64,000 bases of DNA from an uncultured Lachnospiraceae bacterium (GCA_900315945.1 ONAZ01000006.1:1-64000); one strand, 5' to 3'; positions 7,269 through 17,789 are shown, counted from the stretch's first letter. Numbers and translations: made by a program. Notes: generated by a model from the letters alone, not told the origin.

Positions 7269-8212
7269 TATTCTTCTCCCTCCTCATTAGTTAATTGAAG
7301 GAAGACATCTTCTAATGACTTAGTATCTTCTTTCATCTCGAAAATAGAAATCTTCTCTGATGATAATGCAAGTGATACGTCTTCTCTTACATCTTTACTA
7401 TAATGTGCCGTAACAGTAATATTAACAGTACCTTCTTCCGAACCATTTTCAACTGTTACACTTTCAATATCTTCGATTTTTTCAATCACTTCTTTACACT
7501 TATTCAAATCGCCCTTGGCAATAATTTCAAGAACCTGTTTAGAGTTGAAATAGTTTGACAAAGTCTCAATAGAATTATTAGCAATTATCTTGCCTTTATT
7601 AATAATAAATACATGAGAACAAGTCTCACTTATCTCGCTTAAAATATGTGAACTTAGAATAACTGTATGATCACCAGCAAGACTCTTTATTAAATCTCTT
7701 ACTTCTTTAATCTGATTAGGATCTAGTCCAACAGTAGGCTCATCAAGAATGATTATTTTAGGTGAACCGATAATAGCCTGTGCCATACCTACCCTTTGAC
7801 GATATCCCTTAGAAAGATTATTAATAATTCTCGAAGATACATCATTTATCCGAGTAAGATTAATTACACGTTCAACTTCTTTCTTAATGTTATCCTTGCT
7901 AACTTTCTTAAGTTCAGCAACAAACTCTAGGTACTCTTCAACCTTCATGTCAACATAAAGCGGTGGAATCTCAGGAAGATATCCAATACAAGCCTTTGCT
8001 TCTTCAGGCTCTTTATAAATATCATGACCATCAATCTTAACTTCACCACTTGTTGGTGCTAGATAACCTGTAATAATGTTCATTGTTGTTGATTTACCGG
8101 CACCATTAGGGCCTAGGAAGCCATAAACTTTGCCTGGCTTTATGTCTAATGAAATGTCGTCTACTGCAATGTGATTACCATACTTTTTCGTCAAATTACG
8201 AATCTCAATCAC
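7268..8212 (-). CDS. ABC transporter ATP-binding protein (GldA/CcmA-like)
   Basis: 314 aa with a GTG start after AAGGAGG. Walker A GPNGAGKST (about 34-42), signature LSKGYRQR (about 134), Walker B IIILDEPTVGLDP (about 152-164), D-loop and switch histidine (LSSHILSE) are intact. The C-terminal 90 residues are the extra domain typical of ABC-2 exporter ATPases. Partner of the downstream permease-GldG fusion; the two genes overlap by one base. Read in the same direction as degV and purA with short gaps, so probably co-transcribed. Confidence 0.92.
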   Translation of the reverse strand: MIEIRNLTKKYGNHIAVDDISLDIKPGKVYGFLGPNGAGKSTTMNIITGYLAPTSGEVKIDGHDIYKEPEEAKACIGYLPEIPPLYVDMKVEEYLEFVAELKKVSKDNIKKEVERVINLTRINDVSSRIINNLSKGYRQRVGMAQAIIGSPKIIILDEPTVGLDPNQIKEVRDLIKSLAGDHTVILSSHILSEISETCSHVFIINKGKIIANNSIETLSNYFNSKQVLEIIAKGDLNKCKEVIEKIEDIESVTVENGSEEGTVNITVTAHYSKDVREDVSLALSSEKISIFEMKEDTKSLEDVFLQLTNEEGEE

Positions 8213-8251
8213 AAAAATCGCCTCCTTAATAATGTGTTAGACTTATATAAA

Positions 8252-9526
8252 TTATCTATAGATAATCTCATCTCTACCTGGTCCATTAGAAACCATCTTA
8301 ATAGGAAATCCAATCTGTTCTTCAACAAATTCGATATACTTTCTACAATTCTCAGGAAGTTTATCATATTCCTTGATTCCACGTATATCTGACTTCCAAC
8401 CTGGAAGAGTCTTAAGTACTGGTTTCGCTTTCTCTAACTTGGCTGTTACAGGGAATTCCGTTGTGACTTCTCCATCTATCTCGTAACCTACACATACAGG
8501 AATTTCGTCAAGATAGCCTAGTACATCTAATACTGTAAATGCTACATCTGTAGCACCTTGCATTCTGCAGCCATATTTACTTGCAACACAGTCAAACCAA
8601 CCAACACGACGTGGACGACCTGTTGTTGCACCAAATTCTCCTTTGTCTCCACCTCTTTTTCTAAGTTCGTCAGCTTCATCCCCAAATATCTCTGATACAA
8701 ATGCACCCGCACCTACTGCAGAAGAATAAGCTTTACATACTGTAATAACTTGCTTAATCTCATAAGGTGGAATACCGGCACCTATAGCACCGTAAGCAGC
8801 AAGTGTAGAAGATGATGTTACCATAGGATAGATACCATGATCTGGATCCTTTAAAGTACCAAGTTGTCCTTCAAGAAGAATTGTCTTATTCTCCTTTAAA
8901 GCCTTGTCTAAGAAGGATGATACATCAGCAACATAAGGAGCAACCATATCTCTATATTCATGTAATGTATCAAGAATCTCTTTTGGCTTAAGAAGAGGTT
9001 TGCGATATAAATGTTCAAGCATTACATTCTTCTTCTCACATATTCTAGATACTTTATCTTCAAGGATATCTTCATCAAATAATTCTGATACCTGGAAGCC
9101 AATCTTGGCATATTTATCAGAATAAAATGGAGCGATACCTGACTTCGTAGAGCCAAAAGATGCTTTACCAAGTCTCTCTTCTTCATATTCATCAAACAAA
9201 ATATGATATGGCATAACAATTTGAGCTCTATCTGAAATAAGAATCTTAGGCTTTGGAACTCCTCCCTTAATAACCTCTTGAATCTCATTAAAAAGCTTAG
9301 GAATATCTAGAGCTACGCCATTACCAATAATGCTAGTTGTATGATTATAAAAGACGCCAGATGGTAATGTATGAAGGGCAAATCTACCATAATCATTAAC
9401 TATTGTATGACCTGCATTAGCACCGCCTTGGAATCTTACTATAATATCAGCATTTTCAGCCAACATATCAGTAATCTTACCTTTACCTTCGTCGCCCCAA
9501 TTAGCGCCTACAACTGCTTTTACCAT
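8252..9526 (-). CDS. purA: Adenylosuccinate synthase, divergent subtype
   Basis: 424 aa, the normal length. It joins IMP and aspartate using GTP in the first committed step to AMP. GDEGKGK (about 11-17) carries the catalytic Asp, NAGHT (about 37-41) the catalytic His, and TTGRPRRVGWFD the C-terminal signature. Several normally strict motifs differ: GGANAGHT instead of GG(H/N)NAGHT, FGSTKSGIAPFYSDK where most enzymes have GTTGRGIGPAYEDK, and EGQLGTLKDPDHG instead of EGAQGTLLDIDHG. This points to the divergent PurA group rather than loss of function. 30 bp downstream of degV. Confidence 0.93.
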   Translation of the reverse strand: MVKAVVGANWGDEGKGKITDMLAENADIIVRFQGGANAGHTIVNDYGRFALHTLPSGVFYNHTTSIIGNGVALDIPKLFNEIQEVIKGGVPKPKILISDRAQIVMPYHILFDEYEEERLGKASFGSTKSGIAPFYSDKYAKIGFQVSELFDEDILEDKVSRICEKKNVMLEHLYRKPLLKPKEILDTLHEYRDMVAPYVADVSSFLDKALKENKTILLEGQLGTLKDPDHGIYPMVTSSSTLAAYGAIGAGIPPYEIKQVITVCKAYSSAVGAGAFVSEIFGDEADELRKRGGDKGEFGATTGRPRRVGWFDCVASKYGCRMQGATDVAFTVLDVLGYLDEIPVCVGYEIDGEVTTEFPVTAKLEKAKPVLKTLPGWKSDIRGIKEYDKLPENCRKYIEFVEEQIGFPIKMVSNGPGRDEIIYR

Positions 9527-9556
9527 TTTTCTTCCTCCATTAAATCTTAGTAATCT

Positions 9557-10438
9557 CTATTTGTACTGCTTGAAACTATCTATTCTTCTTCCAACTGTAA
9601 GTGCAAGGGAGCCTGGGCCAATATGACAGGCTACAGATAGGGATAAAGGATCAACAACAATTTCTCTATCTGGCCAAATCTTAAGAACTTCCTCGCGAAA
9701 CTTAAGGGCTTCTTCTTCATTATCAGTATGAGCAATAGCAATCTCTACAATTGAAGTGTCATCATCAAAACGATTCTTAATATCTTCTTTTACAGCAGAA
9801 ATCATTGCCTGTTTACATTGTTCAAGCGTTCTTCCTCTTGCAAATGTATCTAACTTACCACCTTGAATCTGAAGAACAGGTTTAATCCTAAGAATATTAC
9901 CAAGTGCGGCAACTGCTTTAGTAAGTCTTCCACCTCTGCTAAGATATTCAAGAGTAGCAAGGGATATATATATACTAGAATCTCTCTTATGATCTTCTAG
10001 AATATTCTTAATCTCTTCTCCGCTGTAACCCTTATCTACAAGGTAACATGCATCAAATACTGATTCCTTCATTGTTACAGATATTCTCTGATTATCTACA
10101 ACAAATACCTTGTCTTCATATTCATCATCAATAGACAACATATGAGCTGTCTGACAAGAGCCACTAAGGCTACTTGACATAGGAATATAAATTACCTGTT
10201 CATACTCTTCAAGAAGTTCATCCCATTTATCTAATACATCTCCTACAACAGGCATTGATGTTGTGATTTTACAATTTCCTTTTAACTTCTCGTAGAATTC
10301 TTCTTGAGTCAAATCAATATCTTCATAATATACTTCATCATCAATATAGAATGGCATAGGAAGCACATGTATATTATGCTTTGCAGCTTCTTCTTTATTA
10401 ATTCCGCTATTACTATCTGTTAAAATTGCAATCTTCAA
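9557..10438 (-). CDS. DegV family fatty-acid-binding protein
   Basis: 293 aa with a TTG start behind GAGGA. It begins with the DegV signature KIAILTDSNSGI; TTSMPVVGD, PMSSSLSGS and SRGGRLTK line the lipid-binding cleft in the family. In Gram-positive bacteria such proteins (FakB) bind fatty acids and present them to FakA kinase; no fakA lies nearby, so the partner is unknown. The gene starts 30 bp after a strong terminator hairpin; I see no clear promoter in that gap, so it may depend on read-through from groESL. Confidence 0.88.
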   Translation of the reverse strand: MKIAILTDSNSGINKEEAAKHNIHVLPMPFYIDDEVYYEDIDLTQEEFYEKLKGNCKITTSMPVVGDVLDKWDELLEEYEQVIYIPMSSSLSGSCQTAHMLSIDDEYEDKVFVVDNQRISVTMKESVFDACYLVDKGYSGEEIKNILEDHKRDSSIYISLATLEYLSRGGRLTKAVAALGNILRIKPVLQIQGGKLDTFARGRTLEQCKQAMISAVKEDIKNRFDDDTSIVEIAIAHTDNEEEALKFREEVLKIWPDREIVVDPLSLSVACHIGPGSLALTVGRRIDSFKQYK

Positions 10439-10467
10439 TATATTAAATCCTCATGTATTATTCTTAT

Positions 10468-10504
10468 AAAAAAACACTTCGTGGCAAATTCGCACACGAA
10501 GTGT
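10468..10504 (-). terminator. Intrinsic terminator downstream of groEL
   Basis: Perfect 10-bp stem ACACTTCGTG/CACGAAGTGT with an 11-nt loop, followed on the minus strand by a run of T. Confidence 0.85.
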
Positions 10505-10546
10505 ATTATAGCATAACTTAGTAGCTATTTCAAATATACGACCCAA

Positions 10547-10616
10547 CAATTTGCTACGCAAATTGTCGCCGTGGCATAAGGAATCCTCCCACTTCGTGGG
10601 TACCTCCTTATTCCCT
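10547..10616 (-). other. Two further hairpins in the groEL 3' untranslated region
   Basis: A perfect 9-bp stem ACAATTTGC/GCAAATTGT with a 3-nt loop (10547-10567) and an imperfect stem pairing ATAAGGA with TCCTTAT around CCCA/TGGG (about 10577-10616) lie between the groEL stop and the terminator. Neither has a T-run; they may protect the 3' end of the abundant chaperonin mRNA. Confidence 0.55.
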
Positions 10617-10617
10617 A

Positions 10618-12264
<1,647 letters not shown>

Positions 12265-12549
12265 CTATTCTACAATTGCAAGAATGTCATCTTGACGAAC
12301 AATAATGAATTCTTCTCCATCAAGCTTAACCTCAGTGCCAGCATATTTAGAATAAATTACTTTCTGACCAACACTAACCTGCATCTTAATCTCTTTACCA
12401 TCAACAACACCACCTGGTCCAACTGCAACTACTTCTGCTTCTTGTGGTTTCTCTTGTGCTGATGAAGCTAATATAATTCCAGACTTTGTAGTCTCTTCTG
12501 CTTCGAGTTGCTTTAGTACAACGCGATCAGATAATGGATTTAATTTCAT
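12265..12549 (-). CDS. groES: Co-chaperonin GroES
   Basis: 94 aa, full length: begins MKLNPLSDRVVLKQ, carries the mobile loop around EETTKSGIILASSA and ends in DILAIVE. It caps the GroEL chamber. First gene of the groESL operon; ribosome site AAGGAGG. Heat induction through HrcA release from the CIRCE element is expected. Confidence 0.99.
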   Translation of the reverse strand: MKLNPLSDRVVLKQLEAEETTKSGIILASSAQEKPQEAEVVAVGPGGVVDGKEIKMQVSVGQKVIYSKYAGTEVKLDGEEFIIVRQDDILAIVE

Positions 12550-12603
12550 AATTAAACGCCTCCTTTAATTCAAATAAATATATGGAGAATATCTCCAATT
12601 GAT

Positions 12604-12632
12604 ATATTAGCACTCACCGACGTCGAGTGCAA
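12604..12632 (-). promoter_or_regulatory. SigA promoter of groESL
   Basis: On the minus strand TTGCAC, a 17-bp spacer, then TAATAT, about 55 bp upstream of groES. Most of the CIRCE operator lies between the two hexamers, so HrcA binding would block RNA polymerase directly. Confidence 0.8.
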
Positions 12633-12633
12633 G
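12607..12633. promoter_or_regulatory. CIRCE operator (HrcA binding site)
   Basis: TTAGCACTC, a 9-bp spacer, then GAGTGCAAG; the consensus is TTAGCACTC-N9-GAGTGCTAA, so 16 of 18 arm positions match. hrcA itself is not in the window. Confidence 0.95.
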
Positions 12634-12706
12634 TAAAATTTTATTTTTTTGATTTTATTAGCTTTTTTTAATATCATTTATAATTAAAATGTTGAAAATA
12701 TCATGA

Positions 12707-13756
12707 TTATAATAAGGAAAGCTCTTTAATCAAACGACCTATGGGCAGTCCTACAACATTGTCAAAATCGCCTACATATTTTTCAATATACTTATTGAAC
12801 TCACCCTGTATAGCATAGCTTCCAGCCTTATCTTTGCCCTCATTCGTCTTAATATAATTTCTTATTTCCTCTTCACTTAGTTTCTTAACATATACATCAG
12901 TCTTTTCAACAAAAGTAACGTTTCTATCCTTAGAATATATTGTAACTCCGGTATACACCTGATGTGCGCGACCGCTTAAAGCACTTATCATATTGTAGGA
13001 ATCAGCTTCATCTACCGGCTTTTCTAATATATTGCCATCAATAGATACAACAGTATCTGCTCCAAGTATTATTTCGTTCGGAAATCTCTCATATACTTCT
13101 TTAGCCTTTCTGAAAGAAAGCTCTTTTACAAGTTCCTCCGGCTCCATAAGCGGGTGATTCTCTAAAACATTAGATACTTCTATTCTAAATTCTATATTAT
13201 TTTTTTCTAATAATTCTTTTCTTCTTGGTGATGAAGATGCAAGAACAAGTGGTGGGATTTTATTTCTTTTTTTACTTAATGGATATTCCCTAATACCTCT
13301 AAAAATCCTTGAAGATAAAACTGCAGATATGAATAGTATCAATAATCCAATTGCAACAGGATTAATTATAAACAAATAATCGTCTGTTCCTTGAAGTGCG
13401 ACAAGTAACGCAGTAGCACCACCCGGCGGATGTATGGTATCCGTTGCCATCATCGCAAGAATAGCAAGGGTTACCGCAATAGGTGCTACATACCACTCGT
13501 CACCTAATAAAATGACACATGTAATTGCAATTAATCCTGATACAATATAACTTCCAAAGAAATTCCTGGGCTGAGCAAAGGGCGATAAGGGGGCACCAAA
13601 TAAAAGAACCGCACTTGCCCCAAAAGGAGCAATCATAAGCGGCTGATCAGAGAGAAATGATATAAAAGCTACTCCGCCTATACCAAGGAGTATACCAACT
13701 GTAGCCATGATATATTCTTTGTAGCTGATTCTTTTTATAAAATAGAATTTCTTCAT
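12707..13756 (-). CDS. HPP-family membrane protein fused to a Maf nucleotide pyrophosphatase
   Basis: 349 aa. Residues 1-160 are an HPP-family membrane module of four to five helices with the signature TDTIHPPGGATAL (about 106-118). After a basic linker (LSKKRNKIPP) residues 172-349 are a complete Maf/YhdE domain: LASSSPRRKELL, GADTVV with the catalytic Asp, EKPVDEADS, LSGRAHQVYTGV and DKAGSYAIQG. Maf proteins hydrolyse non-canonical or canonical NTPs; HPP proteins have been linked to nitrite transport in plastids. No start codon or ribosome site precedes the Maf part, and the frame is open throughout, so I read it as one protein. A T7 run on the plus strand (A7 in the mRNA, 13267-13273) lies at the junction. 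Confidence 0.85.
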   Translation of the reverse strand: MKKFYFIKRISYKEYIMATVGILLGIGGVAFISFLSDQPLMIAPFGASAVLLFGAPLSPFAQPRNFFGSYIVSGLIAITCVILLGDEWYVAPIAVTLAILAMMATDTIHPPGGATALLVALQGTDDYLFIINPVAIGLLILFISAVLSSRIFRGIREYPLSKKRNKIPPLVLASSSPRRKELLEKNNIEFRIEVSNVLENHPLMEPEELVKELSFRKAKEVYERFPNEIILGADTVVSIDGNILEKPVDEADSYNMISALSGRAHQVYTGVTIYSKDRNVTFVEKTDVYVKKLSEEEIRNYIKTNEGKDKAGSYAIQGEFNKYIEKYVGDFDNVVGLPIGRLIKELSLL

Positions 13757-14913
13757 TATTTTTTCCTTATATTATCAAAGAAAGATTTATTACCCGCGTT
13801 ATTCTTATTCTTTGTTTTCCTGGGAAAGAACATTTCCAAAAAAACAGATAAGAACTTTGTCATAGAGCCTTTAAGGATAGCATGTTGCTCTTCTGTAAGA
13901 TTCTTAATAGCATGTTTCAGAGTCTTAATATTATCAAAAGAAAGGGTTCCCAGTTCGTCTACCGTATTAATATTCGCATCCTCTAATGGTTGAAATAAAG
14001 TATCAATAAATTTCTTCCTGTCTTCCTCACTAAGTACTGATAACCAGGTAGTAACGGCCTTATCTAACTTCTCGCTTCTGTCAGATACTCCGGCACACCT
14101 AACAAAACGATTTCTGTTAACATTCCAGGACATGGCATCATGTTGGGCTGCACCACTATTCTCACTTCTAACCACATTATGTTCTAAGTTGTTTTCAAGA
14201 AGCATTCCAACAATAGAACTACCTGGAACAATACTATATATCTTAGGCAGAATCCTATTATAACCCTCTGAATCAATTACTTCCTGTCTAAATCCAGGAC
14301 CGTCATTAGTATAGACGGTTATTATCTTATCCTGAATAGCTTTATCACAAAATGATGACGCGTATACAGCAAAATTACCACCCTTAGAATGACCGCCGAC
14401 TCTAAGCTTACAATCAATATCTCTATAATTAATATCAAGATATTGCATTGCTTTCTTCTGTCCCGGAATTTGATATAGATATCCCATATTGATATCTTCT
14501 TTCCATCCAGTTATAGTAGAATCTGTACCTCTATATGCCACAAAATAAGATCCATCACCCAGAATAAATGTTACAACAGAGAACTGTACATCCTCCTCGT
14601 CTACTACTTCATTAACATATCCTGCAAGATACATATCAGAGAATCTCTTAGAATTAACAAGTTCATCCATAAGAAATGGTGCTACTTTAAGAGAGGTTTT
14701 CTTCTTCATTAATTCTTTCCTGTCATACATTTGAAAAAACTTCTCATATACATATGTCAAGGAAACCTTATCTTGTATATAAGGACCAGGAACAATACCA
14801 TCAAAATCAGTATAGCAAAGTTCTGATAATATAATATTATCAATCTCATTAAAGGGATCCTGGTCAAAGGTTAAATCACCTCTCCATTTAATATAGTCAA
14901 CCATATTAGACAT
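13756..14913 (-). CDS. DUF2974 / Mbeg1-like alpha/beta-hydrolase
   Basis: 385 aa from the ATG at 14913; a TTG six codons upstream lies within the ribosome site TTAGGAG and is rejected. The core resembles class 3 lipases: FVAYRGTDSTITGWKED, then VGGHSKGGNFAVYAS with a nucleophile-elbow serine (G-H-S-K-G), and later TNDGPGF. There is no signal peptide, so it is probably cytoplasmic. The natural substrate is unknown for this family. The last base of the preceding reading frame (HPP-Maf start) coincides with its end, suggesting coupling. Confidence 0.8.
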   Translation of the reverse strand: MSNMVDYIKWRGDLTFDQDPFNEIDNIILSELCYTDFDGIVPGPYIQDKVSLTYVYEKFFQMYDRKELMKKKTSLKVAPFLMDELVNSKRFSDMYLAGYVNEVVDEEDVQFSVVTFILGDGSYFVAYRGTDSTITGWKEDINMGYLYQIPGQKKAMQYLDINYRDIDCKLRVGGHSKGGNFAVYASSFCDKAIQDKIITVYTNDGPGFRQEVIDSEGYNRILPKIYSIVPGSSIVGMLLENNLEHNVVRSENSGAAQHDAMSWNVNRNRFVRCAGVSDRSEKLDKAVTTWLSVLSEEDRKKFIDTLFQPLEDANINTVDELGTLSFDNIKTLKHAIKNLTEEQHAILKGSMTKFLSVFLEMFFPRKTKNKNNAGNKSFFDNIRKK

Positions 14914-14939
14914 AATATCATCTCCTAACAATCAAATTA

Positions 14940-15608
14940 TCATGCCATAAATGTAGCCATTAAAACTACTGTAAGATTAAGAAGTGCATGTCCTGCATAT
15001 ACGACCCATAATTTATGTGTCTCCTCATATACATATCCTATTAATAATCCTACAAGAAAGGCATATATCATTTGAACCCAATTAAAATGAAGGAGCCCAA
15101 ATATAAAGGCAGATATAATAACTGTTGGCACAGTATCAAGTTTCTTCTCTATTTCACCACATACAATTCCACGAAAAACTAATTCTTCTAGTGCTGGAAC
15201 AAGAATTACATTTGCCAGAATCTTTGCAAACAAATCTCCGTCAACTAAATAATTATCAGCCTTAGAAAATGCTTCTGAGACTTCAGTAAGTGGAAAATGT
15301 GTTGCAATAAGATTAAGAACTACGCCAAGGGCAACTATAGCAAGAATTAAAAGAATCTCTTTAGGAAGCTTTGACAATTCAAACATAGGCTCTGCTTTAT
15401 ATACAAAGGCATTCTTATAAAAGAAATACATAACTACAATCGTAATAGCTGCAGAAATAGAAGCGCAATAAAGCCCTGACAAACCATTATTCAACATTGT
15501 TTCACTTATATATCTAAGTAAAGAAAATAATAAATTAAAGAGTATAAAATATACAGCAAGGGGAAAAATCACCCTATAAAATATATTGTTATTCAAATTT
15601 CCAAACAT
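14940..15608 (-). CDS. CPBP family intramembrane metalloprotease (CAAX/Abi type)
   Basis: 222 aa with about seven hydrophobic segments. The diagnostic motifs are present: EELVFRG (about 142-148) supplies the paired glutamates and arginine, FGLLHFNW the first metal histidine region and YAGHALLN the last. Bacterial members cleave or bind membrane partners and often give bacteriocin self-immunity, but no bacteriocin gene is visible here. 26 bp upstream of the DUF2974 start. Confidence 0.85.
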   Translation of the reverse strand: MFGNLNNNIFYRVIFPLAVYFILFNLLFSLLRYISETMLNNGLSGLYCASISAAITIVVMYFFYKNAFVYKAEPMFELSKLPKEILLILAIVALGVVLNLIATHFPLTEVSEAFSKADNYLVDGDLFAKILANVILVPALEELVFRGIVCGEIEKKLDTVPTVIISAFIFGLLHFNWVQMIYAFLVGLLIGYVYEETHKLWVVYAGHALLNLTVVLMATFMA

Positions 15609-15635
15609 AATAATACCTATTCTTTCTAGTTAAGA

Positions 15636-16448
15636 TTAATTCTGTAAATCCTTATATAATTCAATGGCGCGTTTTTGTAACACAGGATGATATGCACCTT
15701 TTGCAATCTCGCAAAGCGGCTCAAGAACAAAGCCCCTATATTGCATATCAATGTGAGGAACAGTAAGTTCTGGAGTATCAATAATTTTATTGCCAAATAG
15801 TATTATATCTACATCAAGTGTTCTAGGGCCCCATTCTTCCTCTCGTATTCTACCATTCTTTGATTCTATTTCCTGGCAAATGTCTAGTAATTCTAAAGGA
15901 GTATAGAAACACTCTAACTCACATATACAATTTCTAAAATCATCCTGATCCACATTACCATAAGGCTTAGTTGTATATAGACTTGATGATCTGACATTTC
16001 TTATCTTATCTTGAAGTTTAAGCTCTTTAATGGCATCATTAATGTAATCATCTCGTTCTCCCATATTAGAACCAAGGGATAGATATACTTTCTCCCACTT
16101 CTTATTGCAGGAAGCATATATATCTCCAAATTCAGCCTCAACTGGTGCATTAGGTTTATGAATTTCTACAGTAATCTCTTTAATAACCTCATAGCTTTGC
16201 AAAATCATACTAGCAATATCTTCACATGCTGTCTCTATAAGGTCACATTTGGCATTTTCCATATAATCAATTACAAGATTACATACTCTACCATAATTAA
16301 CTGTCTTCTCTAAATCATCTGAATTGTAACTATAACATTCTTGTAGTTTACAGTTAATTGAGATTAAGAATTCTTGACCATCCCTTTTCTCTTCTTCAAA
16401 AACACCTATATGACTAAAAGTCTTAAGATTTACTATATTAATTTCCAT
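15636..16448 (-). CDS. folB-folK: Bifunctional dihydroneopterin aldolase / HPPK
   Basis: 270 aa from the ATG at 16448, which has GGAGG 7 nt upstream; an in-frame ATG ten codons earlier would overlap folP. Residues 1-115 are FolB (FSHIGVFEEEKRDGQEF, ETACEDIASMIL), residues 120-270 HPPK (FolK): YLSLGSNMGERDDYI, GPRTLDVDIILFG and VPHIDMQYRGFVLEPL. The protein forms 6-hydroxymethyl-dihydropterin and pyrophosphorylates it for FolP, encoded immediately upstream. Confidence 0.95.
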   Translation of the reverse strand: MEINIVNLKTFSHIGVFEEEKRDGQEFLISINCKLQECYSYNSDDLEKTVNYGRVCNLVIDYMENAKCDLIETACEDIASMILQSYEVIKEITVEIHKPNAPVEAEFGDIYASCNKKWEKVYLSLGSNMGERDDYINDAIKELKLQDKIRNVRSSSLYTTKPYGNVDQDDFRNCICELECFYTPLELLDICQEIESKNGRIREEEWGPRTLDVDIILFGNKIIDTPELTVPHIDMQYRGFVLEPLCEIAKGAYHPVLQKRAIELYKDLQN

Positions 16449-16464
16449 ATAAGCCTCCATTCTA

Positions 16465-17286
16465 TTATTTAATTGCATTAAGCATATTAAGTAATAATCT
16501 ATTACTTCTTACATTATGTACTCTAACAAAACTAACATTATTATAAAATGCTTTAGCAGTAATTGCTAGTGTACCTTCTAATCTATCATCCTTATCTAAA
16601 TGCGTAACATAGTCAATACAAGATTTATTAGATGCACCTATTAGAACAGGATAATCATGAATACTTAGCTTAGACATATTATTAAGTATCTTTATATCAT
16701 CACGATTACTTTTACCAAAACCAATACCCGGGTCTATAACAACATTTGAGTTGTTAAATTCATACTCCTCAAGGAGTATAAGTTTGTTATGAAATTCATT
16801 ATACATTTCTTCCATTGTAATTGTTTCATCATCTCTATTAATGTTACTAATATTCCTGTTATGCATAAGACAATAAGCAACATCATTTCCCTTTATTGCC
16901 TGCAGCATATTATCAGACAGAAAACCTATATCATTAATCATATCAGCTTTCTCTTCTATAACAGCACGTGCAACATCCCCTTTATAAGTATCAACTGATA
17001 TAGGTATATCATAATTTGCCTTAATCGCTCTAATAGCTGGTATTATTCTACTTAATTCTTCATCAACAGATATAGGTTTAAAGCCTGGTCGTGTTGATTC
17101 ACCACCAATATCAAGAATATCAGCCCCATCTTTAATTAGGTTATCTACGTAATATAAGACTTTATCAATATTAATATCTTTATCAGAAAAAAATCTACCA
17201 CCATCATAAAAGGAATCAGGTGTTAGATTAACAATAGCCATTATATGTGTCTTATCTCTAGCAAATTCTTTGTTTCCAATTCTCAT
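16465..17286 (-). CDS. folP: Dihydropteroate synthase
   Basis: 273 aa from the ATG at 17286 (AAGGAG upstream); the longer reading frame starting at 17322 lies deeper in the HD gene. MAIVNLTPDSFYDGG, DILDIGGESTRPG and VVIDPGIGFGKS are the pterin-binding signatures; the C-terminus VRVHNV is also conserved. It condenses the pterin pyrophosphate with p-aminobenzoate and is the target of sulfonamides. The start overlaps the end of the HD gene by 29 bp. Confidence 0.95.
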   Translation of the reverse strand: MRIGNKEFARDKTHIMAIVNLTPDSFYDGGRFFSDKDINIDKVLYYVDNLIKDGADILDIGGESTRPGFKPISVDEELSRIIPAIRAIKANYDIPISVDTYKGDVARAVIEEKADMINDIGFLSDNMLQAIKGNDVAYCLMHNRNISNINRDDETITMEEMYNEFHNKLILLEEYEFNNSNVVIDPGIGFGKSNRDDIKILNNMSKLSIHDYPVLIGASNKSCIDYVTHLDKDDRLEGTLAITAKAFYNNVSFVRVHNVRSNRLLLNMLNAIK

Positions 17287-17785
17287 TAGTTTTCTCTCCT
17301 TCAAGCCACTTACAAATTGCATTTGCTTTACAAATATAACAGTTTCTCGATAATTGGTCAGATATTCTAAGAAGTTTTGCCCATGTATCTCTCAGACTAT
17401 CGTCAACCATATTATTATCAATATAATAATATGCATCTTGAACTTCTATTCTTCCGCTATGATTATTAATGGCATAACAAATAAGATCAATCTCTTCTCT
17501 AGAAATTCCATACTCCCCAAGAAGTATGCGGGCAAAATCTGATGAAGATTTTCTATGATTTCCATCATAGGAATCAGCTCTTCCAATATCATGAAAGTAT
17601 GCCATTATCTTTGACAACTTCTTAGAATCATCAAGTCCTCTTCTAGAAGATAAAATACTTAGCATCTGATAGACTTCTTGAAAATGATCTAAATCATGCT
17701 TACAATAGATTCTATCTTTTTCTATTTCATTTAATCTATTAATCTTCTCAAGATATCTTTCATCAGATAATATTCTATCAATCAT
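17258..17785 (-). CDS. HD-domain phosphohydrolase in the folate operon
   Basis: 175 aa from the ATG at 17785, just after the folC stop. The metal-binding HD pattern is intact: H in CKHDLDHFQEV, HD in MAYFHDIGRADS, H in NNHSGR and D in LRISDQLSRN. A C-terminal cysteine cluster (NCYICKANAIC) could bind metal. HD proteins sit in folate operons of several Clostridia, often next to folE. No folE lies in this operon, and no dihydroneopterin-triphosphate pyrophosphatase is visible, so this protein is a candidate for that step; the substrate is inferred from context only. Confidence 0.8.
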   Translation of the reverse strand: MIDRILSDERYLEKINRLNEIEKDRIYCKHDLDHFQEVYQMLSILSSRRGLDDSKKLSKIMAYFHDIGRADSYDGNHRKSSSDFARILLGEYGISREEIDLICYAINNHSGRIEVQDAYYYIDNNMVDDSLRDTWAKLLRISDQLSRNCYICKANAICKWLEGEKTNENWKQRIC

Positions 17786-17789
17786 TAAT

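Noticed and set aside
12707..13756. HPP-Maf as two genes merged by a sequencing error
   Set aside because: The Maf part has no ATG, GTG or TTG with a ribosome site before its first motif, so two separate genes are not supported here; the A7 run still deserves a read check.
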